64,000 nt of DNA from Jaltomata sinuosa (GCA_003996215.1 QJPP01003429.1:62001-126000); one strand, 5' to 3'; positions 33,356-44,259 are shown, counted from the stretch's first letter. Notes: generated from the sequence alone by a model not told the origin. Program-made: numbers and translations.

Positions 33356-34953
33356 TGAGTAATGTATTTGGTTCCCACATTCCTTTTGGGCTGAACTGTG
33401 ATAGGTTGGAATAATTTCCCATTGCCTTGTTTATTTCCTTTCCTTGCAGATTTAATGGCCCTCTCTACTCTTGGAGATAAATCAACATCTTTAAATATCT
33501 GATCTTCATTTACCAAGTCTCTCTTTGCTGACCCTTCTTGCTCATTTTCTCCATTCTCCCCACTATGTCTAACAATGTTGTGTAGGGCATTATTTGGAGA
33601 TTCAATCTCTCCCAGATAGATTGGGATCTCCACTTGTACTACAGTTGGCACTTCCATGATAGCCAGGTTGGTGGGACTTTGTTGTTGCCTTCTCACTATG
33701 CCTGTGTTGCTATTATCTTGATGTGCAGAGTATTGGTTGTCATTACTGTGCATCTCAATCCTCCTTTCAGGTGTCCCTATACTACTATTGTTGCCTTTTT
33801 CTGTTAGTGGAGATTCACTATTAGGTGATCTGTTACCACGCTCTATTAGATGGCTGCTGATCTTTTCTCCTTCTGTTATTGCAGGGATGATGACCATTGT
33901 GGTATGACTGCTATCTTCTTCCCTACTTTTGTTCCTATCTGCAGGAACTTGCTCTAGTTCTGGGATGGTACTGCTAGTTTCTCCTTGTTTAACTGTGCCT
34001 CTGGCAGTTGATAGACTGCTGGAATCTACCTTTTGTTGCTTGTGATGGTTGTTGAATGCTTGTAGGATCATTCCTTTGTGGAGGATTGGTGATTGCTCAC
34101 TGATTTCTCCTTAGCTATAGCTGTTGCATCTATCTTTTTGCTAGCCTCTATTGTACTGTTATTTTCATTAGCACATTCATCCTTGGTATCACCTGCTTCT
34201 TCTTTTAATACATTGAAAGGATTAGATGTGTTAATCCCTTTGGACTTGTCACCTCCATTATCCTTTTCCCTCATTATTATTCCTTAGTCATAATTGAAAC
34301 GCCTATTAGTAGGGTTCCACTTTGCTAGCATGACCCTTCCATTGACATATTTTTTTGGCAGCGGTGTTGTAGATGCATCTTCCTTTCTGTTTTCTTCCCC
34401 TTCTTGTGTTACTTCATCTTTTTGTCTTTTTAGTTCTGGGTGCAGGGGTTTACATTCCACCTCCTCATGACCTTGTAGTTTATATGTATGACAATACTTA
34501 GGCAGCATGTTATATTGTATTCTAATAGTGTTTACCATTGTCTCCTTCATTTTACTATTCACCACTTCAATTTCAACTTGCTCCGGCAGCTTAGCAGCCA
34601 AGTCTACTTGAACTTTCACTCTCGCGCAACTTGGGCGAATTTTATTAATCGTAGCCCGATCTAAGTGTATTGATTTTCCAACAGCACTAGCCAACGAGAA
34701 CAGTGATTTCTTTACATAGAAGGTGGGCAACAAATCCAGGAAAGAGATTTATCCATAGCTTGAGTAGTCTCCACCTCTGGCTTGAACTTAGCATCATATA
34801 TTAGTGGTCTCATTTGATATGTTAATCCATCTTTAACCATAATATAATACACACTCTTTGATAGCATGTTAACAAAATCTTCCATGAGGTTAAATTTCAC
34901 GAGGATATGTCGATTTCTTAATAACCCTATTTTGCAGTCACCCTCCACTTTGC
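33352..34953 (-). pseudogene. LINE ORF1 (DUF4283-type nucleic-acid-binding protein), 5'-truncated
   Basis: Minus strand from 34953: CKVEGDCKIGLLRNRHILVKF, then in the next frame LFSLASAVGKSIHLDRATIN and LAAKLPEQVEIEVVNSK, as in the DUF4283 domain of plant L1 ORF1. The zinc knuckle near 34500 reads CHTYKLQGHEEVEC, with the second Cys changed to Tyr. NTSNPFNVLKEE (34240-34200) and a low-complexity Ser/Asn/Glu tail (34071-33352) follow. Frame breaks lie at about 34720, 34284 and 34070. The protein would coat LINE RNA. Confidence 0.8.
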
Positions 34954-34970
34954 ATTTAACACCAACACCT
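34954..34970. repeat. LINE target-site duplication, right copy
   Basis: ATTTAACACCAACACCT, identical to 27719-27735. Confidence 0.9.
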
Positions 34971-35744
34971 AGAGGTGAATCTAAGAATTTTTTGTTTATG
35001 TGTTTTGGATCACAAATTCGCAATCATTTTTGCTTACTTGGTGAATACATAAAATACATATTAAAAAAATTATTACATAAATATATAATTTGCGTCGAAG
35101 CTCCTAAATACTACAAAATTTGTAGCGGTAGCGGTGGCTCCGCCCTACACTTGTTATACATGATGGTAAAAGTCAAACACATGATTCCTCCTTATAATAT
35201 CACATTGAATTATGTGTACCAGTTCATATTAAACTGAATCTTTAGAGAGGAATTATCCTAACTTTATCATTTACTTGTATTAGATCATGTAACAACGAAT
35301 AATAAATCTCTCATGCACGTCTTTTCTCTGTCAACTGATCCAAAGTCTTCTATTATTTTAGACATAAGATTAACTCAATATAAGAGATCATAGATAATAA
35401 GCACAAATCTTCTTCAAGAAAACTTACAAGGCAAACTGGCCAGCATTCTTTCCCCCAAACGGATTAACGTCAAAACAATTAATATCGAAGCGGCAGAAAA
35501 CAATTACAACCAAGCAACTTTAGGGCGAAAAGATCAAGGATCAGTTAATTTTAGGGCGGCACAACTTTTCTAGAAGAAACATCTCTTCGTTCGGCTAAGG
35601 TTTTAATTTTTCAGAAAGAACACATCGCTTAAGGTTTTTTATAGCGTGGCAGATTTTTTAAAATAAATAAATAGGAAAATTAATTTTTTAAGAGAGGTAT
35701 TTTAGTAATTTCACTTTAAAGTTTTTTAAGTTCATGCATTTAAG
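34971..35744. other. Intergenic between LINE and MITE
   Basis: No gene recognised. Mixed AT-rich sequence; the 123-codon plus frame at 34866-35237 is mostly the reverse of LINE ORF1 and not a gene. Confidence 0.4.
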
Positions 35745-36420
35745 GTAGTATAGATATATATTAGTTACACACTCTATTTGGTATTATAGGGTGTATAACT
35801 AATACATCCAAATTCATGATATTAGTAATACATGGAGTTTAATGCATGAGATAAATATAAATAAAGACAAAAATACCCTCAAATCTCTTTAAATCTTTTC
35901 TAAATCCTTTTCAATTTTTTCAATATGAATTATTTCTTTCCAATTTTTCAAGATGACAATTTCCCTCCAAATAATTTAAGTAAGAATACCAAGTCTTTTT
36001 TTTGTTGTCGCCACAGATTAATGAAGAAGAAAAATAACCGTAAGAGAATGAGTATTATGATGAATGAGTAGTTCACTGAGAGCATTGTAAGGGGGGGGGG
36101 GGGGGTTCTAAGTTCATTCTTACTGTGACCAGATTAATGTAATGTAGTGACATTGCTGTTGATTTTTTTTTTTTTTTTTTTTTAAGAATAAATAATAAAG
36201 CTTTGCAAAGAAAATATACAAAGTTATAGAATATAAAAGGTATTTTTGTCAATAAACAATTCTTTTTACAAATATAGCAATTCACATTATTTTTGATATA
36301 TCAAATCAAACACTAGATAAAAAATAAGCTCAACATAACTAATCTCAACACTGTTATTCCAGCATTACTAAAGCACCATATTCAGTACTATTCTTATGCA
36401 CTCTACCCAACGACACCTTA
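35745..36420. mobile_element. MITE-like region with poly-G and poly-T tracts
   Basis: The right end near 36390-36420 (CACTCTACCCAACGACACCTTA) resembles the terminus of Solanaceae MITEs with GGTGTCGTTTGG ends; the left end (35745, ACACACTCTATTTGGTAT) is less clear. Contains a run of 15 G (36091-36105) and of 21 T (36163-36183). No coding sequence. Confidence 0.4.
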
Positions 36421-36691
36421 GGGAAGTACCAATGTCAGAAAATAAAGAGATGTTTTCTAGTTCCAGAAAGAACAGAGATCCATGTATACGTTAATATTGG
36501 TGGGAAACAAAATAAACGACAAGCCTTCAGCAATTATACTCATCTACATAGATTACAATTTCAAATTGGTCACATCTTTTTTTGTCTTCCTTTTTACATC
36601 ACATTACTAGTTGTCAAGTCACTGCAATAAGAACTAACTTTATATGGCTTTACCATGTAGTAAAGGGATGAAAGAAAAATAAAATCTGCCA

Positions 36692-37028
36692 TCATTTCTT
36701 CTTGCCTGCTTTACCCTCCTTCCTTCTAACTACTACATCAGCATATTTCACACCTTTACCTTTGTAGGGCTCTGGAGGTCTCCATTTTCTAATTGAAGCT
36801 GCAAACTGACCGATGGCTGATTTATCATATCCACTTACAGTGATTCTGGTGTTCTCTTCAACCTTAACCTGCAGTCCATCCGGTATTGTCATCCTAACTG
36901 GATGAGAGAATCCAAGATTAAGAACTATGTCTTTCCCTTCAATCGTTGCACGGTATCCTACACCTACCAACTGAAGTTTCTTCTCGAATCCTTTCGACAC
37001 ACCCACTACCATGTTGTCAGTAAGGGTC
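36692..37028 (-). CDS. RPL6: Plastid 50S ribosomal protein L6 (uL6c), last exon
   Basis: Reads TLTDNMVVGVSKGFEKKL, QLVGVGYRATIEGKD, NLGFSHPVRMTIPDGLQV, ENTRITVSGYDKSAIGQFA, SIRKWRPPEPYKGKGVKYAD and VRRKEGKAGKKK to a TGA at 36692. This is the bacterial-type L6 C-terminal half; in plants it is nuclear-encoded and imported into chloroplasts, where it binds 23S rRNA near the factor-binding region. The full plastid protein has about 220 residues including a transit peptide, so about half is missing. A splice acceptor (CTTGCAAG then GACC) puts the exon start at 37028; the frame continues to an ATG at 37063, but that part (MINSLFVLKLA) does not look like L6. I found no upstream exon in 37037-39666. 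All residues look conserved, so the exon may be under selection or a recent fragment. Confidence 0.85.
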
Positions 37029-37036
37029 CTTGCAAG

Positions 37037-38935
37037 TTTTAATACAAAAAGGGAATTAATCATAGTTTTTCCCTATTGATAAGTAAAGTAATTTTACTAA
37101 AAGTACCAGGAGTAACAGAATATGCACCCGAAATAGAATGCAATTCACGGAGCAAACTCTAAACTATGCATTTACAACATGGTTTCTTTTATGAAGGTGA
37201 TGTATGGGATTAGCTTGCGCGCATTTCGACTATTTTCACCGGGTACCTCTCCCACTAGCATAGGTACCCGGTAATTTACAACATGATTGTTTTTATATTT
37301 TTTACACAGTGAAGAAATAGGCTAATAGCAGTGACAACTATAAATAGTTCTCTTCAGGCAAAAGTCATCATGTAATTTCAGGCATAGTCTGCGCAAGGCA
37401 GAGACCAGAATCAAAAGTTCGTAAACCATCATAAAATGTTTATCCAATGGTTAACAAGAATGACTATATCAAAATACTTAAAAGTTGAGACTGGGAATCA
37501 GTTTGGGCATTTCATGAATCTGAAAGCAGGTATCTTTGGAATCATCCGATCAAAAACAACCTCAAGAACTTCAAGTTCTAAGCTAACTTAAAATGTTATC
37601 ATGAGATGGCCTCTAAGACACATGAAATAGCTTAGAATGATGGTGAATTTCAATAGTGTTCACATTCTCCACCCCCGAACCCCACCCACCCCACCCCTGC
37701 TCTCTTACTCTCTCACACCTTCTTTTGGGTGCGGTGTGGGAAGTTGAATTCACTACCTTCGTGGTTTTCTAAACTTGCTAATCAGATCCCGGTTGTTTAG
37801 AGCGAGCTATTAGCCTCTTGATCTAGCAAGAAGTCAAATTGTGCTAACATTTTCTTCATGGCATACCATATCACCCTCCTTTTCAATGTCTAATCCATCT
37901 GTTCTACAATCTTTTCTTCCATTATGCTTTTAAAAAAATTGTCTAGCAACAAAATGAACTGCATTGCTACTTTATCAGATGAGAATCATACCACCATAGT
38001 TTTTTTGGTTGACTGAATCTTATCATTCTTTCAAGATTTTTCCTACACGAATTTGGTGCTACAAACCCCACTATCTTCAAAACTGCACCACTGCTTCCAA
38101 GGCGACTGAAAGTGATGGGTCTTATCAATGGTATCATCTGCAGATCAATATCCCACATAACAACCATAGACACCATAATCTCATTGATAACATCAGACAT
38201 TTAAACAGTGGTTACAAACTTACAAGTGACTTAACTCTTTTTCTGCACTTTGCTCCATCTTTTTTCTCAATGTTCACCACCAAAAAATTTCAACTCACCC
38301 TCGCTGCCAATAAAGACCGGCTATGTTGGATATACTAGCCACTTGCTCTTTTTAGACCACCAACTGGCAGACCAAACACCCATTGATTTCCTGACACACT
38401 GCTCTCTTTACTCAGTTTACTAATTGCTTGACAGTTAATACTGGATTAATTCTCTTTGCTAGATCATGCTTCATGCCCTCGTAATTCCAGTTGCATTAGT
38501 AAACCATAATCTGTATTGCACTGACTCTTCATTTTGCCTAGATATATGAGTGTTGGACAGATTACATGGAAATATATAATTCATATTGATCTCTAAAATG
38601 GTAAAAATTGTACCCACAAGGCTTATACCCGAAATTGATACTTGTAACTGAGTCCATGAGTTAACAAAGGGGCCCAACCAATAGAATGCATAAATGCACG
38701 AGGTAGTAAATAGCTTGATTTGACTCCACAAGTTGCAACAGCAAGTTTCAGAACCACAAGGCACAGTATCAGCTAAGTTTTTCATGTCCCCTAAGTCAAA
38801 ATCAATCAAAGTTATTGCAAGAAGGATATCTCAATCTATGGTATTGAATGGGATATCAAGCAACTCAGTTAAAGAATCTACCAAGAGGAACTCCTAAAGC
38901 CTGAGGAACTGGAGTTAGGAAATCTATTAGGTCCA
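37037..38935. other. Probable RPL6 intron or upstream region, no exon found
   Basis: I looked on the minus strand for the missing L6 middle (GPLGELS, YPREV, ETRRANQMHGLF) and did not see it. Contains a SINE fragment (37205-37275) and a C-rich run with 'ccccacccacccc' (37675-37700). The frames at 38009 (plus) and 38809 (minus) resemble no known protein. Confidence 0.4.
37205..37275 (-). mobile_element. SINE fragment (Solanaceae SolS-like)
   Basis: Minus strand GGGTACCTATGCTAGTGGGA, GAGGTACCCGGTG, then AATAGTCGAAATGCGCGCAA. This matches the 'ggtacctgctacctcccaccagcacaggtacc' text of Solanaceae tRNA-derived SINEs with substitutions. Confidence 0.6.
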
Positions 38936-39080
38936 AGTAATCAATAACAACTACGACTACTATGTCTCAATCCCTAGCAAGATGGGTCGGCTACTATGAA
39001 TCCTCAATCCATATCGCTTCATTTAATCTCATCGCAAACCAATTTATACGCAATAAAATAAAAAAGAAAATAAAAGTACT
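38936..39080 (+). mobile_element. SINE 3' part (TS-like)
   Basis: CAATAACAACTACGACTAC, TCTCAATCCCTAGCAAGAT, GGGTCGGCTACTATGAATCC and ATCGCTTCATTTAATCTCAT. A degenerate copy of the common Solanaceae text 'cccaaactagttggggtcggctatatgaatcc'. Followed by an A-rich tail (39050-39075). Confidence 0.6.
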
Positions 39081-39104
39081 AGAAATCTAAGTTGCTTGGA
39101 CTTG

Positions 39105-39250
39105 GGTGCGGCTGTCCGATACGGGTGCGGATCTAGAGGTCGGATCCTTGATAATCTAAATTTTAAGATTCCTAAGAATGGATCGAGGTACAGATACGAG
39201 TGGGGATTCAGCTAAAAATAATTCAATTGTCTAAAAATAGAGTTATATAA
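39105..39250 (+). repeat. Dispersed 'gggtgcgg...ggatcc' repeat
   Basis: TTGGACTTGGGTGCGGCTGT, CCGATACGGGTGCGGATC, then GGGGATTCAGCTAAAAATAA. I recognise this as a short dispersed Solanaceae repeat; its class is not clear to me. Confidence 0.45.
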
Positions 39251-39532
39251 ATATGCCTTAATTATGACACTGATCAATACAATTAGAACCAACTTTTGCA
39301 CAACTATCTTTCATATATAATTAAATATTGACTTTTATAGTTTTGGATTGGAACTCTAATTCTTATGGAAACAAAACTCTTGAAGACTTAGCAGACATGT
39401 CAAACCTTCACGACATTGGTTTGCTTATAGTGGATAACAAAGAATACAATATTTTAAACAAATAAACTCCAACATAAAGTCTCATTTAAAAACTCTATTA
39501 CTACTGTACTTTCCCCAATAACCCTAGTCGAA

Positions 39533-39666
39533 TGCTCGTCTTCCCCAAGCCCTCTTTGAAGCTCACTGCTTCTCTCGCTCAAAATGAAAAGGAAAAAACG
39601 AAGAAGCAAGAACTGCAAGATCCATTAAAGGCATTCCCCAACAGCGGCATACCCACGTCAAATCTA
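39533..39666 (+). pseudogene. Short ORF of unknown function, cut by an LTR
   Basis: ATG at 39533 in a 5'UTR-like context (AACCCTAGTCGA). It encodes MLVFPKPSLKLTASLAQNEK, then a Lys/Glu-rich stretch and LKAFPNSGIPTSNL, to the LTR edge at 39667; the stop at 39685 belongs to the LTR. Base composition is closer to coding than its surroundings. I do not recognise the protein. It could be the first exon of a host gene broken by the LTR element, or chance. Confidence 0.3.
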
Positions 39667-40141
39667 TGTTATGATCTCAATAATTAGATAGGAAATGAGG
39701 CTGTGAAGGTTCGAAGTCGAGTAGCTCGTTCATAACTGAATTAGGCGGAATAAGGAATGAAGGGCCAGGATTTAATTTCGATTAATGAGACGCGATGGCC
39801 AGATCACAGCCACGTGACTTGGTAGTTACAAATACCCATCAGAGGAGAGAGAAAAGGCATAACAGAATTTTGGTATATTTCTTCCTCGTTTCTTCTCTTC
39901 TCTCAACTGATTCTCTTTCTTCTTCCTCGATATTAGTGATATCTCTTGATTGATATTAGGATATCTCTTGATTGATCTTCCATATCTTAGGATTACATCA
40001 GTGATTTAGTTTCTATTATGATTAGGATAAGATCACAGTTCTTTATTAGTTGATTCTTTCCTTATTTGTTGTTTGTTCTCTTGTATAAATACACATACAT
40101 ATTAATAAAATACATACTTCTCTCCAGCAGTAAAGTTCATA

Positions 40142-40154
40142 TGGTATCAAGAGC
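40142..40154 (+). other. Copia primer binding site
   Basis: TGGTATCAAGAGC, starting at the base after the LTR end; the usual initiator-Met-type site of plant Copia elements with one extra A. Confidence 0.75.
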
Positions 40155-40215
40155 CTAAAAGCTTCACAGCATTTTTTTTTCCCTGAGCATTTGTATTTTC
40201 CCGCTGCCAACAACA

Positions 40216-40482
40216 GTGGCTCCAACCAATTCCTCCACTGGGAACACCTCCACTGAGAACACCTCATCCACACCTTCTCATGTGGTTGTACCAAATTCTC
40301 CCACAATTCTCACCATGAATGACAATGAGCAGTTGATTAATATCAATGTTGTTGCTCAGGCACCTCTAAAGCTCAACAATACAAACTACCAGTCATGGAA
40401 ATACCAGTGGGAAACCATCCTCACTGCATATGATTTTCTCCACTTTATTGAACAGCCACCAAACACAACAGCCACGTGCTAA
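40216..40482 (+). pseudogene. Copia gag N-terminus, rest of gag deleted
   Basis: The frame opens at 40216 with a Ser/Thr-rich start, then PLKLNNTNYQSWKYQWETIL and AYDFLHFIEQPP, the start of Copia Gag. It stops at 40482, and the protease sequence begins within a few bases in another frame. The whole middle of Gag and the CCHC zinc knuckle (about 200 residues) are missing, so the particle protein cannot be made. Confidence 0.8.
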
Positions 40483-40484
40483 CT

Positions 40485-43400
40485 ATGCAACTCACAACAC
40501 TAGCAATGATGGAAATTGGCTTGTTGATTCTGGTGCCTCGCATCACGTCACGCAGGATCTCCAAAATCTGTCCCTTCACTCAGATTATGATGGCAGTGAA
40601 GACATTATGCTTGGTGATGGTAACTAACACAAAATCACCCATACAGGATCTGCTTCTTTACCATTATCTTCTCGGCCTTTAACTTTATCCAATGTTTATG
40701 TGTTTCTAAGATGAAAAAGAACCTTATTTCTGTTTATCAACTTTGTAATGATAATTATATCTCTGTGAAATTCTCACCTTATTCGTTTGTTGTGAAGGAC
40801 TTTTGCACGGGGGCGCCTCTACTAGAAGGGAAACCTGAAAACGGTGTTTATCCATGGCCTTCATCTCTTCGATTGCCAACCTCCCCTCAAGCCCTCGCCA
40901 CCACCACCATCGCAACTGCTTCCAATTGGCATCGACGTCTCGGTCACCCATCCTCTCCCACTCTTGTCAAGTTTTCAAGCTTTTAGCTATTTCATCTTCA
41001 TTAGAAAAATCTTTTTTTTTGCAATTCCTGTAAATGCAGTAAAATGCATAAGTCTCCTTTCTACAACTCTTCAATAAAGAGCAATGCTCCTTTGGAATAC
41101 ATTTATTCGGATGTTGGGGGTCCTTCACCAAAAATTTCAATAGATGGTTTTCAATATTATTTAATATTTGTTGATCATTATGCGAAATACATCTGGTTCT
41201 TTCCCATAAAACGAAAATCTGATGTATCCATTATATTTCCCAAATTTTAAAAAGTTGTAGAAAAGCTCTTTCAAAAGCCCATCATCTCCTTTTATTCTGA
41301 CAATGGTGGTGAATTCATCCATCTTCGATCCTTCTTTGAAGACAATGGGATTTCTCACCTTCTTACTCCTCCACATACCCCTGAACATAATGCAACTGCC
41401 GAACGTCGTCATCGTCATATTGTTGAAACAAGTATCACCCTATTACACAATGCGAGTCTCCCTCTAAAATTTTGGTCCTATGCCTTTACTGCCGCAGCCT
41501 ACTTGATTAATCGCTTACCTACCAAAATTTTAGAGAATCAGTCTCCATATTTTCGACTGTATGGCAAACTACCAAACTATACCAAGCTTCGGGTCTTTGG
41601 GTGTTTGTGTTACCCATGGTTAAGGCCTTATAATCAAAACAAATTGCAACCTCGCTCCAGCCCATGTCTTTTTCTTGGATACTCACAAAATCAAAGTTTT
41701 TATCTTTGTTTTGATCCTGTGAAGTCTAGGTTGTATGTCTCCAGGCACGTGGACTTTGTGGAGCATCATTTTCCATACTCATCTATGGAAATTAAGGCCA
41801 ATCGACCTGAGTCTAACACTGTTGATATATGGGTTCCCTCTCATTACACTATTCCTTTTACATCAAGTCCATATGGTAACTCCTGTCATGTTATATCTAC
41901 AACATCGAATTCAGGAAGTACCTCTCATGAGGCTGCCACCAGCAATCGCTCTTCATCAGACGATCCTGAGAACTCCATCACACCATTCCCAGGTATGTCT
42001 TCTTCTACTTCTTCTTCTACCTCTGTTTTCTCATCCTCATTATCAGTACCAACCCCTTCCACTTCCTCAATTCCTTCTTCTGTCCCTATACCAAATCATC
42101 GCATGGTTACCCGTTCTAAAAACAATATTAGTAAGCCAATTCAAAGACTTTGTCTCAGTGCTACTAGATCCGAATCATCCCCTGCTTCACAACCTTCTAA
42201 ATTGCAAGCCACTTCCTCAAATACCAATAGCAAACCCAAGCCTATCAGATCCTGTGTATCTTCCACTTCAAGACCTAAACCTATTAAGACTAGGAGTGTT
42301 AGCCAAACATTAAAAGATCCTAAATGGCATGCTGCCATGAACGAGGAATTATCAGCTCTTAAGGGTCAAAGCACATGGTCTCTTGTACCAGCAAATCCTA
42401 AATCTAAACCCATCGGGTCTAAGTGAGTTTTTAGAGTTAAATACAATTTTGATGGAAGTATTAGCCGCTATAAAGCTCGACTTGTTGCTAAAGGTTTCTT
42501 GCAGTGTCCAGGTGTTGATTATGGTGAAACATATTCTCCAGTAGCAAAGCATACCACAGTGCGTGTTATTCTCTCATTGGTTGCCTCATTTGATTGGCCA
42601 CTTCGTCAATTAGATGTTAACAATGCCTTCTTGCACGGTACTCTAACTGAAGAAGTTTATATGTCTCAACCCCCTGGGTTTGTGAATGAGACATATCCCA
42701 CTCATGTTTGTCGGCTTCACAAAGCAATTTATGGGCTTAAACAGGCTCCGCGAGCATGGTATGAGGAACTCAAATCCTATCTTGTGTCATATGGATTTTG
42801 CCACTCTCAGTCAGATCACTGCTTATTTATATATACTAAGTCTGGAGTTATGCTCTATCTCATTGTCTATGTTGATGATCTAATTATCACGGGTAATCAT
42901 CAAAGTTCGCTGGAAGATTTTATTGGGTGTCTTGCTAACCGTTTCTCTATTAAAGATCTTGGTGACTTGCATTTCTTCTTGGGTGTTCAAGTTATTCACT
43001 CACCTTCTGGAATTTTCTCAAGTCAGCAGAAGTATATTTATGAGATCTTAGACAGAGCCAACATGGTTGAAGCTAATCCCATGCGCACACCAATGGCAAG
43101 CGGATCTTGTCCCATAAGTAGTGATGGCTCTTTCCTTGAGGATCCTAAAGAATATCAGAGTATAGTTGGAAGTTTACAGTATCTTCACCTTACCAGACCG
43201 GATGTTGCCTTTGTTGTAAGCAAATTGTCTCAGTTTACAAGTGCTCCAACGACTACACATTGGGCTATGGTCAAACGAGTTCTTCGCTATCTTGCTGGAA
43301 CATCTACTAATGGTTTGTTTCTTCGCAACAAGTCACTAAATCTGCACGCCTTCTCCGACTCAGACTGGGCAGGTAATCGTGAAGATCGCTCCTCTACTAC

Positions 43401-43845
43401 AGCATACATTGTGTTTCTAGGCTCCAATCCGATCTCATGGAGTTCTAAGAAGCAAAGAACTGTTGCTCGCTCATCCACAGAAGTTGAATATCGAGCTATT
43501 GCTTCAGCGTTAGCTGAAATTTGTTGGGTCCGTAATTTGCTTCAGGAGTTATCTATTTTTCTCAAGGAACCTCCAGTTATCTATTGTGACAATCTTGGCG
43601 CGACCTATGTGTGTGCTAAACCAGTTTTTCATTCCAAAATGAAGCACATCGAGATTGACTGTCATTTTATCCGAAATCTCTGCCAACAAGGCCTGCTACG
43701 TGTTTCTCATGTCTTATCCCGAGACCAGCTGGCTGATCTTCTTACCAAACCGCTTCCAAAAGCTCCATTCGAAGCACTAAGGTCCAAGATTGGTATATCG
43801 GACCGATCTACCATCTTGCGGGGGCATATTAGTGATATCTCTTGA
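40485..43845 (+). pseudogene. Copia pol: protease, integrase, RT, RNase H (broken)
   Basis: Protease WLVDSGASHHVT at about 40515 (catalytic DSG). Pre-integrase zinc site WHRRLGHPS (40927) and CNSCKC (41022). Integrase acidic residues in YSDVGG (41107), YSDNGGEF (41293) and HNATAERRHRH (Glu, 41400), where most relatives have HNG. RT runs from 42430: LVAKGFLQCPGVDY, LDVNNAFLHG, YGLKQAPRAWY and an intact YVDDLIITG (about 42868). RNase H: FSDSDWAG, SSTEVEYRA, ADLLTKPLPK. In-frame stops at 41248 and 42424 (Trp to TGA), and frameshifts at 40630-40710 and 40985-41040. The last 448 codons (42499-43845) are uninterrupted. Confidence 0.9.
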
Positions 43846-44247
43846 TTGATATTAGGATATCTCTTGATTGATCTTCCATATCTTAGGATCACATCAGTGA
43901 TTTAGTTTCTATTATGATTAGGATAAGATCACAGTTCTTTATTAGTGATTCTTTCCTTATTTATTGTTTGTTCTCTTGTATAAATACACATACATATTAA
44001 TAAAATACATACTTCTCTCCAGCAGTAAAGTTCATACTCGATCCCTTTCTGATTTCTCTTCTCATCTAAATCTGCAGGACCTTATGGCTATGGCGGATTA
44101 TCGAGTTAGCTTTCACTAATTGTAGTTTCAATTTCTTTGTATTAGAGATTCATATTTCCATTTATAAATTCAAAAATCCCAAAAAGCTGTGTTCGTTTAT
44201 TTCGATTGCAAGTTCAATTTCTCAATCTCATTTGAGATCATAACAAT

Positions 44248-44259
44248 TGGTATCAGAGC
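44248..44259 (+). other. tRNA-iMet primer binding site of the 468-bp-LTR element
   Basis: TGGTATCAGAGC, perfect canonical site, 2 bases after the LTR end at 44245. Confidence 0.85.

Larger units (their letters stand above)
27736..34953 (-). mobile_element. L1-type LINE, 5'-truncated, 7.2 kb
   Basis: Bounded by 17-bp duplications and by a short poly(A) tail at the left (T-run 27735-27742). On the minus strand the order is ORF1 (34953-33352), then ORF2 with endonuclease, RT, zf-RVT and RNase H (33355-28700), then about 0.95 kb of 3' untranslated sequence. The 5' end is truncated inside ORF1. A foreign block (about 29835-30325) lies within ORF2. LINEs copy themselves by target-primed reverse transcription; this copy is dead. 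Confidence 0.9.
39926..44041 (+). mobile_element. Ty1/Copia retrotransposon with TA...TA LTR ends, 4106 bp
   Basis: LTRs 39931-40141 (211 bp) and 43827-44036 (210 bp), near-identical, flanked by CTCGA duplications (39926-39930, 44037-44041). The LTRs start TATTAGTG and end GTTCATA, not TG...CA; the target duplication and the adjoining primer site (40142) both support these ends. TATA box TATAAATA at 40084-40091 and 43979-43986. Polypurine tract GCGGGGGC just before the 3' LTR. Encodes a broken Gag-Pol. The near-identical LTRs point to a rather young insertion. Confidence 0.9.
39667..44245 (+). mobile_element. 468-bp LTR with 13-bp perfect inverted ends, split by a Copia element
   Basis: Starts TGTTATGATCTCA (39667-39679) and ends TGAGATCATAACA (44233-44245), perfect reverse complements. 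Removing the Copia element and one CTCGA copy leaves 468 bp. It contains the G-box GCCACGTGAC (about 39811) and a polypyrimidine stretch (39885-39925). A primer site follows at 44248, so this is the 5' LTR of a plus-oriented element. No 3' partner LTR is in the window. Confidence 0.75.

Noticed and set aside
34093..34287. Plus-strand ORFs opposite the LINE (30619, 32357, 32757, 34093, 34866)
   Set aside because: Shadows of LINE ORF1/ORF2 on the other strand.
38471..38809. 112-codon minus-strand ORF near RPL6, considered as a missing L6 exon
   Set aside because: None of the L6 N-terminal motifs are present.
41735..42313. 192-codon plus-strand ORF in the Copia element and minus ORFs at 42141, 43287, 43707
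   Set aside because: Other-frame shadows of integrase and RT.
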